Of a DNA stretch of 8,716 nucleotides, positions 1-6,735 are shown in pieces. The position numbers were made by a program, and so were the translations under genes. This stretch comes from an uncultured Synechococcus sp. Its GTDB lineage: Bacteria; Cyanobacteriota; Cyanobacteriia; PCC-6307; Cyanobiaceae. The notes under the pieces were generated by a model. That model saw only the letters and a list, made by a program, of their open reading frames with translations. It was not told the origin of the DNA and did not search any database. The DNA lies in assembly GCA_913050105.1 (NCBI GenBank), contig CAJWZN010000051.1, positions 1 through 8,716 of the forward strand, read 5' to 3'. Within the stretch, counting starts at the first letter, position 1, and every line of letters starts with the position of its first letter.

Positions 1-427
1 CGCCGTTGCCCTTGCCATGCTTCAGCGAGACGACCGCTGGCTTCTGCAGCTGCGCGACGACATCGACACCATCCTCTGCCCTGGCCAATGGGGGCTGTTC
101 GGCGGACACCTGGAACCAGGGGAAACACCCGAGCAGGCCGTGCAACGAGAACTGGAGGAAGAGATCGCCTGGCGACCTGAGCCACCTCTACGACCATGGT
201 TCAGCGACGCGAGCGGTAGCAGGGTTGTGCATGTGTTTCGAGGGGAACTGCTGCGCCCACTGGAGGAGCTGAAGCTTCTGGAAGGTCAGGACTGGACCTT
301 GGCCAGCCTTTCAGAGCTCCGCAGCGAAACGATCTGGAGCGAACGCTGCGGAGAGTTTCGGCCGATGGTTGCAGGTCTGACGACTGTGGTGCAGAAGCTG
401 CTGGCGGAGGCCAATCAAAATGGGTGA
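1..427 (+). CDS. NUDIX hydrolase, 5' end missing
   Basis: Probably hydrolyses a nucleoside diphosphate linked to another group (a nucleotide, sugar or similar); the substrate cannot be told. Counting from the ATG at 17, the Nudix box is complete in spacing: G30, E36, R44, E45, E48, E49, with metal-binding glutamates in RELEEE. The family's usual glycine near the end of the box is alanine here (A51). The motif GQWGLFGGHLEPGE just before and into the box is typical of small single-domain NUDIX enzymes. The frame stays open to the left edge (codons for A, V, A, L, A precede the ATG at 17) and reads like the first beta strand of the fold, so the true start is probably outside the window and the 136 residues counted from position 17 are a minimum. 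The stop (425-427) lies inside the next gene, an 8-base overlap suggesting translational coupling. Confidence 0.88.
   Translation, partial: AVALAMLQRDDRWLLQLRDDIDTILCPGQWGLFGGHLEPGETPEQAVQRELEEEIAWRPEPPLRPWFSDASGSRVVHVFRGELLRPLEELKLLEGQDWTLASLSELRSETIWSERCGEFRPMVAGLTTVVQKLLAEANQNG
406..410 (+). promoter_or_regulatory. Shine-Dalgarno site for the ABC ATPase at 420
   Basis: GGAGG lies 9 bases before the ATG at 420, inside the NUDIX reading frame. It fixes the start of the ABC gene and fits re-initiation by ribosomes finishing the NUDIX protein. Confidence 0.7.
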
Positions 428-1226
428 GCTCTGGCTGGAGATCAGTAATGGAGAAGCGTGGCTCAGCGGTCAGCCAGTGCTGCGGGATCTGAACCTGCAG
501 CTCCGCCTCGGGGAATCCACCACCATCCTTGGCCCGAACGGTGCCGGCAAAAGCAGCCTGGTGAAGTTGATCGACCGCAGCCTGCATCCGATTGTGCAGC
601 CACAGTCACACTTCAGGCTGTTTGGCCAAACGAACGTCAACCTCTGGGATCTGCGCCGACACATCGGAGTGCTGAACAGCGAACTGGAGCAGCGCTTCCC
701 CCAAGCCGCACCGGCACTTGAGGTTGTCTTAAGCGGATTCTTCGGATCGATGCGGCTGGGGCGAGACCAGGTGCCGACGGCAACACAGCAACAGGTCGCC
801 CGAACACTGACGCAGCGACTGGGCCTGGAAACAATTAATCATCAGCCCTATGGAGCTCTATCCGATGGGCAGAGACGCCGTTTGTTGATCGCCCGGGCAC
901 TGGTGCATGACCCAGACGTTCTTGTTCTGGATGAACCGAGTCGAGCCCTTGACCTGCGGGCCTGTCATCAGCTGATTGCATGCCTGCGTCAGCTCTGCCG
1001 GCAGGGAACAACCGTTGTGCAGGTCACACACAGGATTGACACCATCATCCCGGAAATGGAACGGGTACTTTTTCTCAACAACGGAACGATCAACGCCGAT
1101 GGCAGGCCAGAAGACATGCTGCGCGCAGATCGGTTAAGTGATCTTTTCTCAACACCGCTGAGCGTTGTGGAGTCCGGTGGATTTCGGCAGGTGCTGCCGG
1201 ATGGAACTACTTGGGACGCTTGGTGA
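420..1226 (+). CDS. ABC transporter ATP-binding protein, ModF/YlmA-like, without adjacent permease
   Basis: A 268-residue single ABC nucleotide-binding domain. Walker A is GPNGAGKS (38-45), the signature is LSDGQ (147-151) instead of the common LSGGQ, Walker B is LVLDEP (168-173), and the switch histidine is H204 in VTHR. The stretch SDGQRRRLLIARAL followed by DEPSRALDL resembles the molybdate/iron-type ATPases called ModF or YlmA; that family link is from memory of the motifs. The ATG at 420 has a strong Shine-Dalgarno, GGAGG at 406-410 with a 9-base spacer, inside the NUDIX gene, which it overlaps by 8 bases. No permease or binding protein lies on this strand nearby, so it either serves a permease encoded elsewhere or acts without one. 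Its 3' end overlaps the convergent microprotein gene by 20 bases. Confidence 0.88.
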   Translation: MGELWLEISNGEAWLSGQPVLRDLNLQLRLGESTTILGPNGAGKSSLVKLIDRSLHPIVQPQSHFRLFGQTNVNLWDLRRHIGVLNSELEQRFPQAAPALEVVLSGFFGSMRLGRDQVPTATQQQVARTLTQRLGLETINHQPYGALSDGQRRRLLIARALVHDPDVLVLDEPSRALDLRACHQLIACLRQLCRQGTTVVQVTHRIDTIIPEMERVLFLNNGTINADGRPEDMLRADRLSDLFSTPLSVVESGGFRQVLPDGTTWDAW

Positions 1227-1338
1227 GGTCGCCGAAGTCGTCGTCGTTCGGTTGAAGGAACTGCCAAACAACAGGAACGGTGAAGACCACCACCAAACCG
1301 ATGGTTGCCCAGATGGCCACGGTGTAGTCGCCGTTCAT
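1207..1338 (-). CDS. 43-residue single-helix membrane microprotein of unknown function
   Basis: I do not recognise this protein. It begins MNGDYTVAIWATIG, has one hydrophobic segment at about residues 6-28 (mostly I, L, V, F and W), and ends in a short soluble tail with an acidic patch (DDD at 32-34) followed by basic residues (KRPK at the end). This is the build of the small single-helix subunits of photosynthetic or NDH-1 complexes, or of small transporter regulators, but I cannot match it to a named one. The frame is open further upstream, but only this ATG gives a sensible membrane protein; the upstream part is antisense-like or overlaps the permease. It starts 40 bases after the permease stop on the same strand, so co-transcription is likely. 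No clear Shine-Dalgarno is visible. Its last 20 bases overlap the end of the convergent ABC ATPase gene. Confidence 0.7.
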   Translation of the reverse strand: MNGDYTVAIWATIGLVVVFTVPVVWQFLQPNDDDFGDLTKRPK

Positions 1339-1378
1339 CGCCCAATAGCCAGAAACTGGACCATAGCGGCATCGGCTG

Positions 1379-2218
1379 TCAGGGAGTGAGGTCGCCACGA
1401 CTGCGCAGCACACCGTGCCTGGGAGCGAAAAGAAACGCCAGCAGGAACTGCAGGGTCTGAACCAGAACAATGCAGCCAGCTGTGGAGCTGTCGCTCCAGT
1501 AGCTGATGAAGACACCGAAAACGCTGGAAATCACACTGCTGAGAACCGCCAGCAACGTCATGCGGTCGAAGCGTTCGGTGAGCAGATACGCCGTGGCCCC
1601 TGGAGTCACCAGCATGGCGACCACAAGAATGATGCCCACGGTCTGAAGCCCAGCCACGGCAGCGAGGGAGAGCAAGCCGAGCAGGAGATAGTGCAACACC
1701 CCTGTGTTGATCCCGATCGATCGCGCGTGGGTGGGATCGAAGCAGAACAGCATCAGATCCCGCCGAAGCAGCAACAGAAAAATCAGAACGATGGCGGATA
1801 TCAACAGCGTCTGCTGGAGATCACCGTTGGTGATCCCCAGAACATTTCCAAAGAGAATGTGAGTCAGATCGATGTTGCTGCGGGTTTTCGACACCAGCAC
1901 CAGCCCCAGAGCAAAGAAGCCGGTGAACACCAGACCGATCACTGTGTCCTCCTTCACCCGCGATTTCTGCTTGACGAAGCCGATTGCAGCCACCGAACCG
2001 AGGCCGAAGACGAAAGCTCCAACAGCAAACGGCAATCCCAGGGCATAAGCCACCACCACACCGGGAAGAACTGCGTGGGAGACCGCATCCCCCATCAACG
2101 CCCAGCCCTTAAGGGTCATGTAGCAGGACAGCAATCCACAAACTCCACCAACAAGCGCACTCACCAGAAGCGCCCTCACCATGAAGGCGTGACCCAGAGG
2201 TTCCAGCAGCAGATCCAT
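1379..2218 (-). CDS. Metal (Mn/Fe/Zn-type) ABC transporter permease
   Basis: Inner-membrane channel subunit of a divalent metal importer, 279 residues with many hydrophobic segments spread over residues 15-265 (about eight helices). The sequence LLEPLGHAFMVRALL at the N-terminus, GDAVSHAVLPG (43-53), SRVKEDTVIG (86-95), the run HILFGNVLGI (120-129) and VGIILVVAMLVTPGATA (194-210) are hallmarks of the MntB/SitC/YfeC/ZnuB family and look closest to the manganese/iron branch. The start at 2218 is supported because the family usually begins just before the EPL...FM..ALL motif. The matching ATPase is probably the minus-strand gene at 6964-7719, unusually far away; no metal-binding lipoprotein gene is present here. 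The divergent acyltransferase gene starts only 9 to 33 bases away. The exact metal cannot be read from the sequence. Confidence 0.9.
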   Translation of the reverse strand: MDLLLEPLGHAFMVRALLVSALVGGVCGLLSCYMTLKGWALMGDAVSHAVLPGVVVAYALGLPFAVGAFVFGLGSVAAIGFVKQKSRVKEDTVIGLVFTGFFALGLVLVSKTRSNIDLTHILFGNVLGITNGDLQQTLLISAIVLIFLLLLRRDLMLFCFDPTHARSIGINTGVLHYLLLGLLSLAAVAGLQTVGIILVVAMLVTPGATAYLLTERFDRMTLLAVLSSVISSVFGVFISYWSDSSTAGCIVLVQTLQFLLAFLFAPRHGVLRSRGDLTP

Positions 2219-2247
2219 CCGATCAGTATGGGCACGTTGTCGATCGG
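2219..2247. promoter_or_regulatory. Divergent start region with a CCGATC/GATCGG inverted repeat
   Basis: Between the permease start (2218, minus) and the acyltransferase start (2252, plus) lies CCGATC at 2219-2224 and its exact reverse complement GATCGG at 2242-2247, with 17 bases between them. The gap is too short for two ordinary promoters, so at least one must lie inside the opposite gene. The repeat could be an operator touching both genes, but six-base arms can arise by chance. Confidence 0.25.
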
Positions 2248-2251
2248 CCTG

Positions 2252-3571
2252 ATGCCCCGCGCCTCAACCCAAAAAGCCCGCCCAGCGTTGCGTCGACTAC
2301 CGACACGACCGAGCCGTCTGGTGCAGGGGGTGGTGCGACGGTTGCTGCCGGTGCTGTTCCGACTCCAGGGTCTGGAACTGGATTGCGGCAATGCCGCGGA
2401 GGAGCTGGCACGGGCGATCACCGCACAGCAGCGAGGCGAGACAAGCCTGCTGATCGCGTTCCGGCATCCCAGCACCCGTGATCCTGTGGTGCTTGCAGAC
2501 CTGTTCTGGAGCCGGATCCCCGCTGAGGCGAAATTGCTGCACGAGCCTCTGCAGCGACCTCTTGAACTGCGATTCCTTTACGACCGTGGCATCCCAATCT
2601 GGGCCGGCCCGCTGATCGGATGGCTGCTGCAGCGCTTCGGCGGAATTGCCATTCATCGAGGCAGGCTGGACCGACCGGCTCTCAACCAGGCGCGCAAGGT
2701 GCTTGTGCAGGGGCGTTATCCCCTGGCGGTGGCACCTGAGGGGGCGACCAACAACCTCTCCGGAGAGATGGCACCCCTGGAACCGGGAGTGGCACAGCTT
2801 GCCTTCTGGGCCGCTGATGATCTGGCCAACAGCAACGACCTGAGAAGCCTTCAGGTGCTGCCGTTGAAAATTCGGTACAGCTGGCGTCAACCCAACTGGA
2901 CAGCCCTCGACGCACGCCTGAGCGCCCTAGAACAGCATCTGGGCCTCAAGCCTGGGGAGGATCGGAGCGAGGGAGCCGTTGCGCGGCGACGAAACCGGCT
3001 TCTGGGCATCGGCACAGCACTGATGGAGGTACTGGAACAGCTTGAGAGGCTGCGGACCGATGAAGGACTGCCCCTCACGCAACGCATCGAGGTCTACCGC
3101 CTGCATGGCCTGGCGAAAGCGGAGGCTCACTTCCACCTTCGGGCCGGCAGCACCCTTCAGGAACGCTGCCGTCGAATTGAACAGGCCGCCTGGGATCGGA
3201 TCTATCGGGAAGGCCTGGAACGGCTGTCTCCCCTGGACCGCAGCCTTGCGGACTGGGAAGCCCGGGAAGCGGATCTTGAATTGACACGCATGCGCCTGGT
3301 GGAACATTTCACCAGCGTCAGCGGTCACTACGTGAGCGATGTTCCGGACTTCGACCGGCTGGCGGAAATGATGCTGCTGGTGGAGGAAGCCATCGGCTGG
3401 ATCGAGGATCGCCCCTGGTCGGGACAACCCAGCCTGGGTCCACAGCGGGTTGAGTTCCACCTTGCTGAACCACTGCTCGTGGCAGACCGGCTGGACGACT
3501 ATCGAAGCAACCGCCGTGAAGCGGTGCAGAAGCTGACCGAAGAACTGGCCAAGCGTCTACAGCCCAACTGA
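2252..3571 (+). CDS. PlsC-like (1-acylglycerol-3-phosphate acyltransferase-like) protein with long C-terminal extension
   Basis: Likely transfers an acyl chain to a lysophospholipid or related acceptor at the membrane. Numbered from the ATG at 2252 (439 residues), the acyltransferase motifs appear in order: HPSTRD, an H-X4-D motif with H72 and D77; FGGIAIHR at 129-136 for motif II; APEGATN at 161-167, which replaces the usual FPEGTR of motif III; and VLPLKI at 202-207 for motif IV. The N-terminus is basic (LRRLPTRPSR). Residues from about 215 to 439 form an extra region rich in charged residues, probably helical, with no membrane segment; I do not recognise it. An in-frame ATG at 2228 would add eight residues and leave 9 bases to the divergent permease; neither start has a clear ribosome site. 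The frame is open back to 1415, but that part is antisense to the permease. It leads the probable operon with nfeD and the flotillins, 12 bases before nfeD. Confidence 0.82.
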   Translation: MPRASTQKARPALRRLPTRPSRLVQGVVRRLLPVLFRLQGLELDCGNAAEELARAITAQQRGETSLLIAFRHPSTRDPVVLADLFWSRIPAEAKLLHEPLQRPLELRFLYDRGIPIWAGPLIGWLLQRFGGIAIHRGRLDRPALNQARKVLVQGRYPLAVAPEGATNNLSGEMAPLEPGVAQLAFWAADDLANSNDLRSLQVLPLKIRYSWRQPNWTALDARLSALEQHLGLKPGEDRSEGAVARRRNRLLGIGTALMEVLEQLERLRTDEGLPLTQRIEVYRLHGLAKAEAHFHLRAGSTLQERCRRIEQAAWDRIYREGLERLSPLDRSLADWEAREADLELTRMRLVEHFTSVSGHYVSDVPDFDRLAEMMLLVEEAIGWIEDRPWSGQPSLGPQRVEFHLAEPLLVADRLDDYRSNRREAVQKLTEELAKRLQPN

Positions 3572-3583
3572 ACATCTGTCGCC

Positions 3584-4093
3584 ATGCTCGTCGCTTACCT
3601 CGTCTGTCTCCTCGCCGGTGCTGTCCTGATCAGCCTGTCCCTCGACAACGAGGGTGGGTTTGACGGAGAGGGTGGTTATCTCTCTCTTCTTTTCAGCACA
3701 CCGTTCTGGTCCTTCGGGCTGACCGGATTCGGCCTCTGTGGTGTTCTGCTGCTGCTGTTGACTCCTGGAGGGTCCTGGCTACCTCCAAGCCTCGTCGCCC
3801 TGGGGATGGGGGTGCTGATGGGATGGGCCGCCACCAGAGTCCTGCGCATGCTTGGACGTCAGGAAGCTGACAGCCTGGTGCGCAGCGACGACCTCGTCGG
3901 CAAGGAAGGGTTCGTCTCCCTGGCGATCCAAGCTGACGGTCGTGGATTCGTTGAACTGTCCGCCAGGGGCAACCTGATCCGCAGACCGGCCCGGAGCAGC
4001 GACGGCAGAGCGTTGCCAAAGAACACCCGCATCGTTGTCATCGCCGCCGATACCAACACACTGAGCGTCGAACCTCTGGAGAACACGATCTGA
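3584..4093 (+). CDS. NfeD-like membrane protein with OB-fold domain
   Basis: A 169-residue short-form NfeD/YuaF/YqiJ-like protein. Hydrophobic segments lie at about 3-20, 41-60 and 66-85, followed by a soluble domain from about 98 to 166. That domain has the glycine-spaced strand pattern of the NfeD OB fold (GKEGFV near 106, GRGFVEL near 119, RIVVIAADTNTLSVEP at 149-164). A glycine- and acid-rich loop (NEGGFDGEGG) separates the first two segments. There is no ClpP-like serine protease domain, so this is not the long NfeD form. Proteins of this type are typically encoded next to flotillins and are thought to act with them in the membrane, which is the arrangement here: the first flotillin starts 51 bases downstream. 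The start is the first ATG after the acyltransferase stop; no strong ribosome site is seen. Confidence 0.82.
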   Translation: MLVAYLVCLLAGAVLISLSLDNEGGFDGEGGYLSLLFSTPFWSFGLTGFGLCGVLLLLLTPGGSWLPPSLVALGMGVLMGWAATRVLRMLGRQEADSLVRSDDLVGKEGFVSLAIQADGRGFVELSARGNLIRRPARSSDGRALPKNTRIVVIAADTNTLSVEPLENTI

Positions 4094-4130
4094 TGACAGC
4101 CGTCTGATTCCCGGCTATGGGAAAGGAATC
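4093..4130 (+). promoter_or_regulatory. Possible internal promoter and small inverted repeats before the first flotillin
   Basis: ATGACA at 4093-4098 resembles a -35 box and is followed, after 17 bases, by TATGGG at 4116-4121, a poor -10 box. The same gap holds two competing inverted repeats, GATTCC/GGAATC (4106-4111 and 4125-4130) and TTCCC/GGGAA (4108-4112 and 4119-4123). This could be a weak promoter or a processing/attenuation site that sets flotillin levels apart from nfeD. All of it could be chance. Confidence 0.22.
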
Positions 4131-4144
4131 GTTCAAAGGGCACG

Positions 4145-5470
4145 ATGAGCGCTCAAGCTCGAGTCCAGATTCAGGCCGGTCCACCGGCATTCCTCCCCTC
4201 CAACCGCAATCAGAGTGAGACGGTGATCGGAGGCGTCGCGACGCTCTTCGTCATTCTCGTAGCCCTGAACCTGATCAGCCGCTGGATGATCCGCATCTGC
4301 CGGCCCAATGAATTGCTGGTGGTCACCGGTTCTCAGAGCAATCAGGGAGATCAGGGCATGAAGGGTTATCGCGTCGTGGCCAACGGCGGTTGGACCTTCG
4401 TCAAACCGATCCTGGAAACGGCACGGCGAATGGATGTGACCCTGCTGCCGGTGCTGGTGGAGGTGAACAACGCCTATTCCCGGGGCGGGACGCCCCTGAA
4501 CATCCAGGCCATTGCCAACGTGAAGGTGAGCACCGACCCAGCGGTGCGCAACAACGCCATCGAACGTTTTCTTGGCCGGGATGCGAAGGAAATCGTTCAG
4601 GTGGCCAAGGAGAACCTGGAAGGCAATCTGCGCAGTGTTCTGGCCCAGCTGACACCTGAGCAGGTCAATGAAGACAGGCTGCGCTTCGCCGAACAGATCG
4701 CCGAAGACGTCGGTCAGGACCTCCGCCGACTGGGATTACAGCTGGACACTCTGAAAATCCAGAGCGTGTCCGACGACGTCGACTATCTCAACTCGATCAG
4801 CCGCCGGCGGGTTGCCCAGATCGTGCGTGATGCCGAGATTGCCGAAGCCGAGGCCATCGGCCAGGCCGAGCGCATCGAAGCAGAAATGGAAGAAGTGTCG
4901 GAGGTGCTGCGCACCGAGGCTGAAACGGATGTTGTGGAGAAGGACAACGCCGTTCGAACAAAAGTGGCGCAGATGGAGAAGCAGGCCCGATCAGAGGAAG
5001 AGCGAACCGAAGCTGCTGAACTGGAGGCTCGCGCTCGCGCCGGACAGAAGCTTCAGAAAGTGAGGGCCGACCTGGAACGGCTGCGACTGCAGGCCGATCA
5101 GGTTCTTCCTGCTGAGGCCAATCAGAAAGCCCAGGAACTGCGCGCCCGTGGTGAAGCAGCCGCAACGGCTGAAGATGTGAAGGCGAGTGCGCTGGTGAAC
5201 GACCTGCTCACCCAGGTCTGGAATGAAGCCGGCAGCACAGCTGAGCTTGTTTTTCTGCTGCAGCAGATCGAAATGGTGCTGGAGCAGGCCACCCGCCTGC
5301 CGGGGCGTCTCACCCTGAAGCGGGTCACAAGCCTTGATGGCAACGATGCCACCAGCCTGGCAAGCCTCGTTGCCCTGAATCACGTTGTGGTTCGCCAGTT
5401 CTTCCAGCAGGTGAAGGAGATCCTCGGAATCGACCTGCTGGCCACCTTGTCGTCCACAGGAGATCGCTGA
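4145..5470 (+). CDS. Flotillin-like SPFH protein, first of a tandem pair
   Basis: A 441-residue membrane-anchored scaffold protein of the SPFH/flotillin family, which forms large oligomers on the membrane. Layout: a soluble N-terminal leader (1-26); one membrane helix (about 27-46); an SPFH domain (about 50-220) opening with RICRPNELLVVTG; a long charged helical/coiled-coil region (about 225-345) rich in E, A, R and Q, with the AEAEA-type repeats typical of flotillins (AEIAEAEAIGQAERIEAE); then a C-terminal region to 441. The block NAYSRGGTPLNI to LTPEQVNEDRL (109-179) matches the second flotillin closely. Compared with that paralogue it has a longer N-terminal leader and a more divergent C-terminus. 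A weak ribosome site (AAAGGG at 4135-4140) precedes the ATG. Its stop overlaps the next start by one base. Confidence 0.9.
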   Translation: MSAQARVQIQAGPPAFLPSNRNQSETVIGGVATLFVILVALNLISRWMIRICRPNELLVVTGSQSNQGDQGMKGYRVVANGGWTFVKPILETARRMDVTLLPVLVEVNNAYSRGGTPLNIQAIANVKVSTDPAVRNNAIERFLGRDAKEIVQVAKENLEGNLRSVLAQLTPEQVNEDRLRFAEQIAEDVGQDLRRLGLQLDTLKIQSVSDDVDYLNSISRRRVAQIVRDAEIAEAEAIGQAERIEAEMEEVSEVLRTEAETDVVEKDNAVRTKVAQMEKQARSEEERTEAAELEARARAGQKLQKVRADLERLRLQADQVLPAEANQKAQELRARGEAAATAEDVKASALVNDLLTQVWNEAGSTAELVFLLQQIEMVLEQATRLPGRLTLKRVTSLDGNDATSLASLVALNHVVVRQFFQQVKEILGIDLLATLSSTGDR

Positions 5471-5472
5471 TG
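5458..5472 (+). promoter_or_regulatory. Shine-Dalgarno and TGATG coupling site between the two flotillins
   Basis: AGGAG at 5458-5462 stands 7 bases before the ATG at 5470, and the upstream stop TGA (5468-5470) shares its last base with that ATG. This is a classic translational coupling junction, expected to keep the two flotillins in a fixed ratio. Confidence 0.75.
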
Positions 5473-6681
5473 TTCATCGCAATTGGTCTGACAGGTGCCG
5501 CCGGTGCATGGGCCTTCGTGGCTCTTCTGCGGCAGCTCTATTACATCTGCCAACCCAGTGAGGTGTTGATCTTCGCGGGCCTGCGTCGAAGCATCGGATC
5601 TGGCCAGGAGGTTGGCTACCGCACCGTGCGTGGCGGCAGCGCGCTGCGCATCCCCGTGCTCGAGGAGGTCATGCGACTCGATCTCAGCAACATGACCATC
5701 GACCTGCGCGTCGAAAACGCTTATTCCAAAGGGGGAATTCCACTCAACGTCTCCGGCGTCGCCAACATCAAGATCTCCGGCGACGAACCAGGCATCCACA
5801 ACGCCATTGAACGGCTGATCGGCAAGGAGCAGGACGAGATCCGACACATTGCCAAAGAGACCCTTGAAGGCAATCTCCGCGGTGTGATGGCCAGCCTGAC
5901 CCCGGAGCAACTCAATGAAGACAAGGTGACCTTTGCCCGCACACTGCTCGAGGAGGCAGAAGACGATCTCCAGAAACTGGGGCTGGCTCTCGACACCCTG
6001 CAAATACAAAACATCTCCGATGACGTCCGCTACCTGGATTCCATTGGTCGCAAGCAACTGGTTGAGCTCAAGCGCGACTCCCGGATCGCTGAAGCTGAAG
6101 CCAAGTCGCAGTCATCCGTGAAGCAGGCTGAAAACCAGCGGATCACATCACTTCGTCGCCTCGATAAGGAGCTGGCCATTGCAACAGCGGAGGCGGAAAA
6201 ACGTGTGAAGGATGCCCTAACCCGCCGCAATGCGCTGGTGGCAGAAGTGGAGGCGAAGGTGGGAGCGGAGCTGGCCAGAGCCGAAGCGGAGATACCAGTG
6301 CAACAGGAACGGATCAAGCAGGTCACCGAACAGCTTCAGGCCGATGTGATTGCTCCAGCGGAATCGGAATGCAAAACAATGATGGCGGCTGCGAAGGGGC
6401 AGGCCGCAACGATCGTTGAACAGGGTCGATCCCAGGCGGAAGGTCTGCAGGAACTGGTGGAGTCTCTCAAGCAATCGGGTGACGACGCCAAACGCCTGTT
6501 CCTGCTGCAAAAGCTGGAGCCTTTGCTGACCATGCTCAGCGACACGGTGCAACCGATCGAGGTGGAAGAAGTGAACCTGATCGGGGAACGGGAGGGGCAA
6601 ACCAACCTCTCCCTAGCCACATTGCTTAAACAGTTTCAGGAGACCACCGGCCTGCGCTTGCCTGTCAGCGAGCCCGAATGA
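5470..6681 (+). CDS. Flotillin, second of a tandem pair
   Basis: A 403-residue flotillin. One membrane helix lies almost at the N-terminus (about 3-21), followed directly by ICQPSEVLIFAG and the SPFH domain (about 28-200). A charged helical region follows (about 205-340), with EAEAK- and AEAE-type repeats (IAEAEAKSQSS, AEAEIPVQQERIK). The C-terminal block VQPIEVEEVNLIG (360-372) is close to the end of classic FloT-type flotillins, so this is the more canonical member of the pair. It shares NAYSKGGIPLN, HNAIERLIGK, LEGNLRGVM and LTPEQLNEDK with the upstream flotillin, so the two are paralogues and could form mixed oligomers, as FLOT1 and FLOT2 do in animals (analogy, not shown here). Start chosen from the TGATG junction and its strong Shine-Dalgarno. 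Confidence 0.93.
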   Translation: MFIAIGLTGAAGAWAFVALLRQLYYICQPSEVLIFAGLRRSIGSGQEVGYRTVRGGSALRIPVLEEVMRLDLSNMTIDLRVENAYSKGGIPLNVSGVANIKISGDEPGIHNAIERLIGKEQDEIRHIAKETLEGNLRGVMASLTPEQLNEDKVTFARTLLEEAEDDLQKLGLALDTLQIQNISDDVRYLDSIGRKQLVELKRDSRIAEAEAKSQSSVKQAENQRITSLRRLDKELAIATAEAEKRVKDALTRRNALVAEVEAKVGAELARAEAEIPVQQERIKQVTEQLQADVIAPAESECKTMMAAAKGQAATIVEQGRSQAEGLQELVESLKQSGDDAKRLFLLQKLEPLLTMLSDTVQPIEVEEVNLIGEREGQTNLSLATLLKQFQETTGLRLPVSEPE

Positions 6682-6735
6682 ATCTTGTCAGCCTCAGGCT
6701 GGTCCACCAGTATCGCGCTGAGTTATGACCTTCAC

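Noticed and set aside
1349..1359. CCAG-AAA-CTGG hairpin between permease and microprotein genes
   Set aside because: Four-base stem is too weak to call a terminator or regulatory site.
1415..2227. Plus-strand frame of about 270 codons open upstream of, and in frame with, the acyltransferase
   Set aside because: It is antisense to the well-supported metal permease, rich in Q, H and N as expected from the complement of a membrane protein, and matches no acyltransferase N-terminus.
2297..2890. 197-codon minus-strand frame
   Set aside because: Shadow of the acyltransferase gene, whose four motifs are intact on the plus strand.
2927..3460. 177-codon minus-strand frame
   Set aside because: Shadow of the acyltransferase C-terminal region; no start signal or motif.
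5380..6057. 225-codon minus-strand frame
   Set aside because: Shadow of the two flotillin genes; no recognisable motifs.
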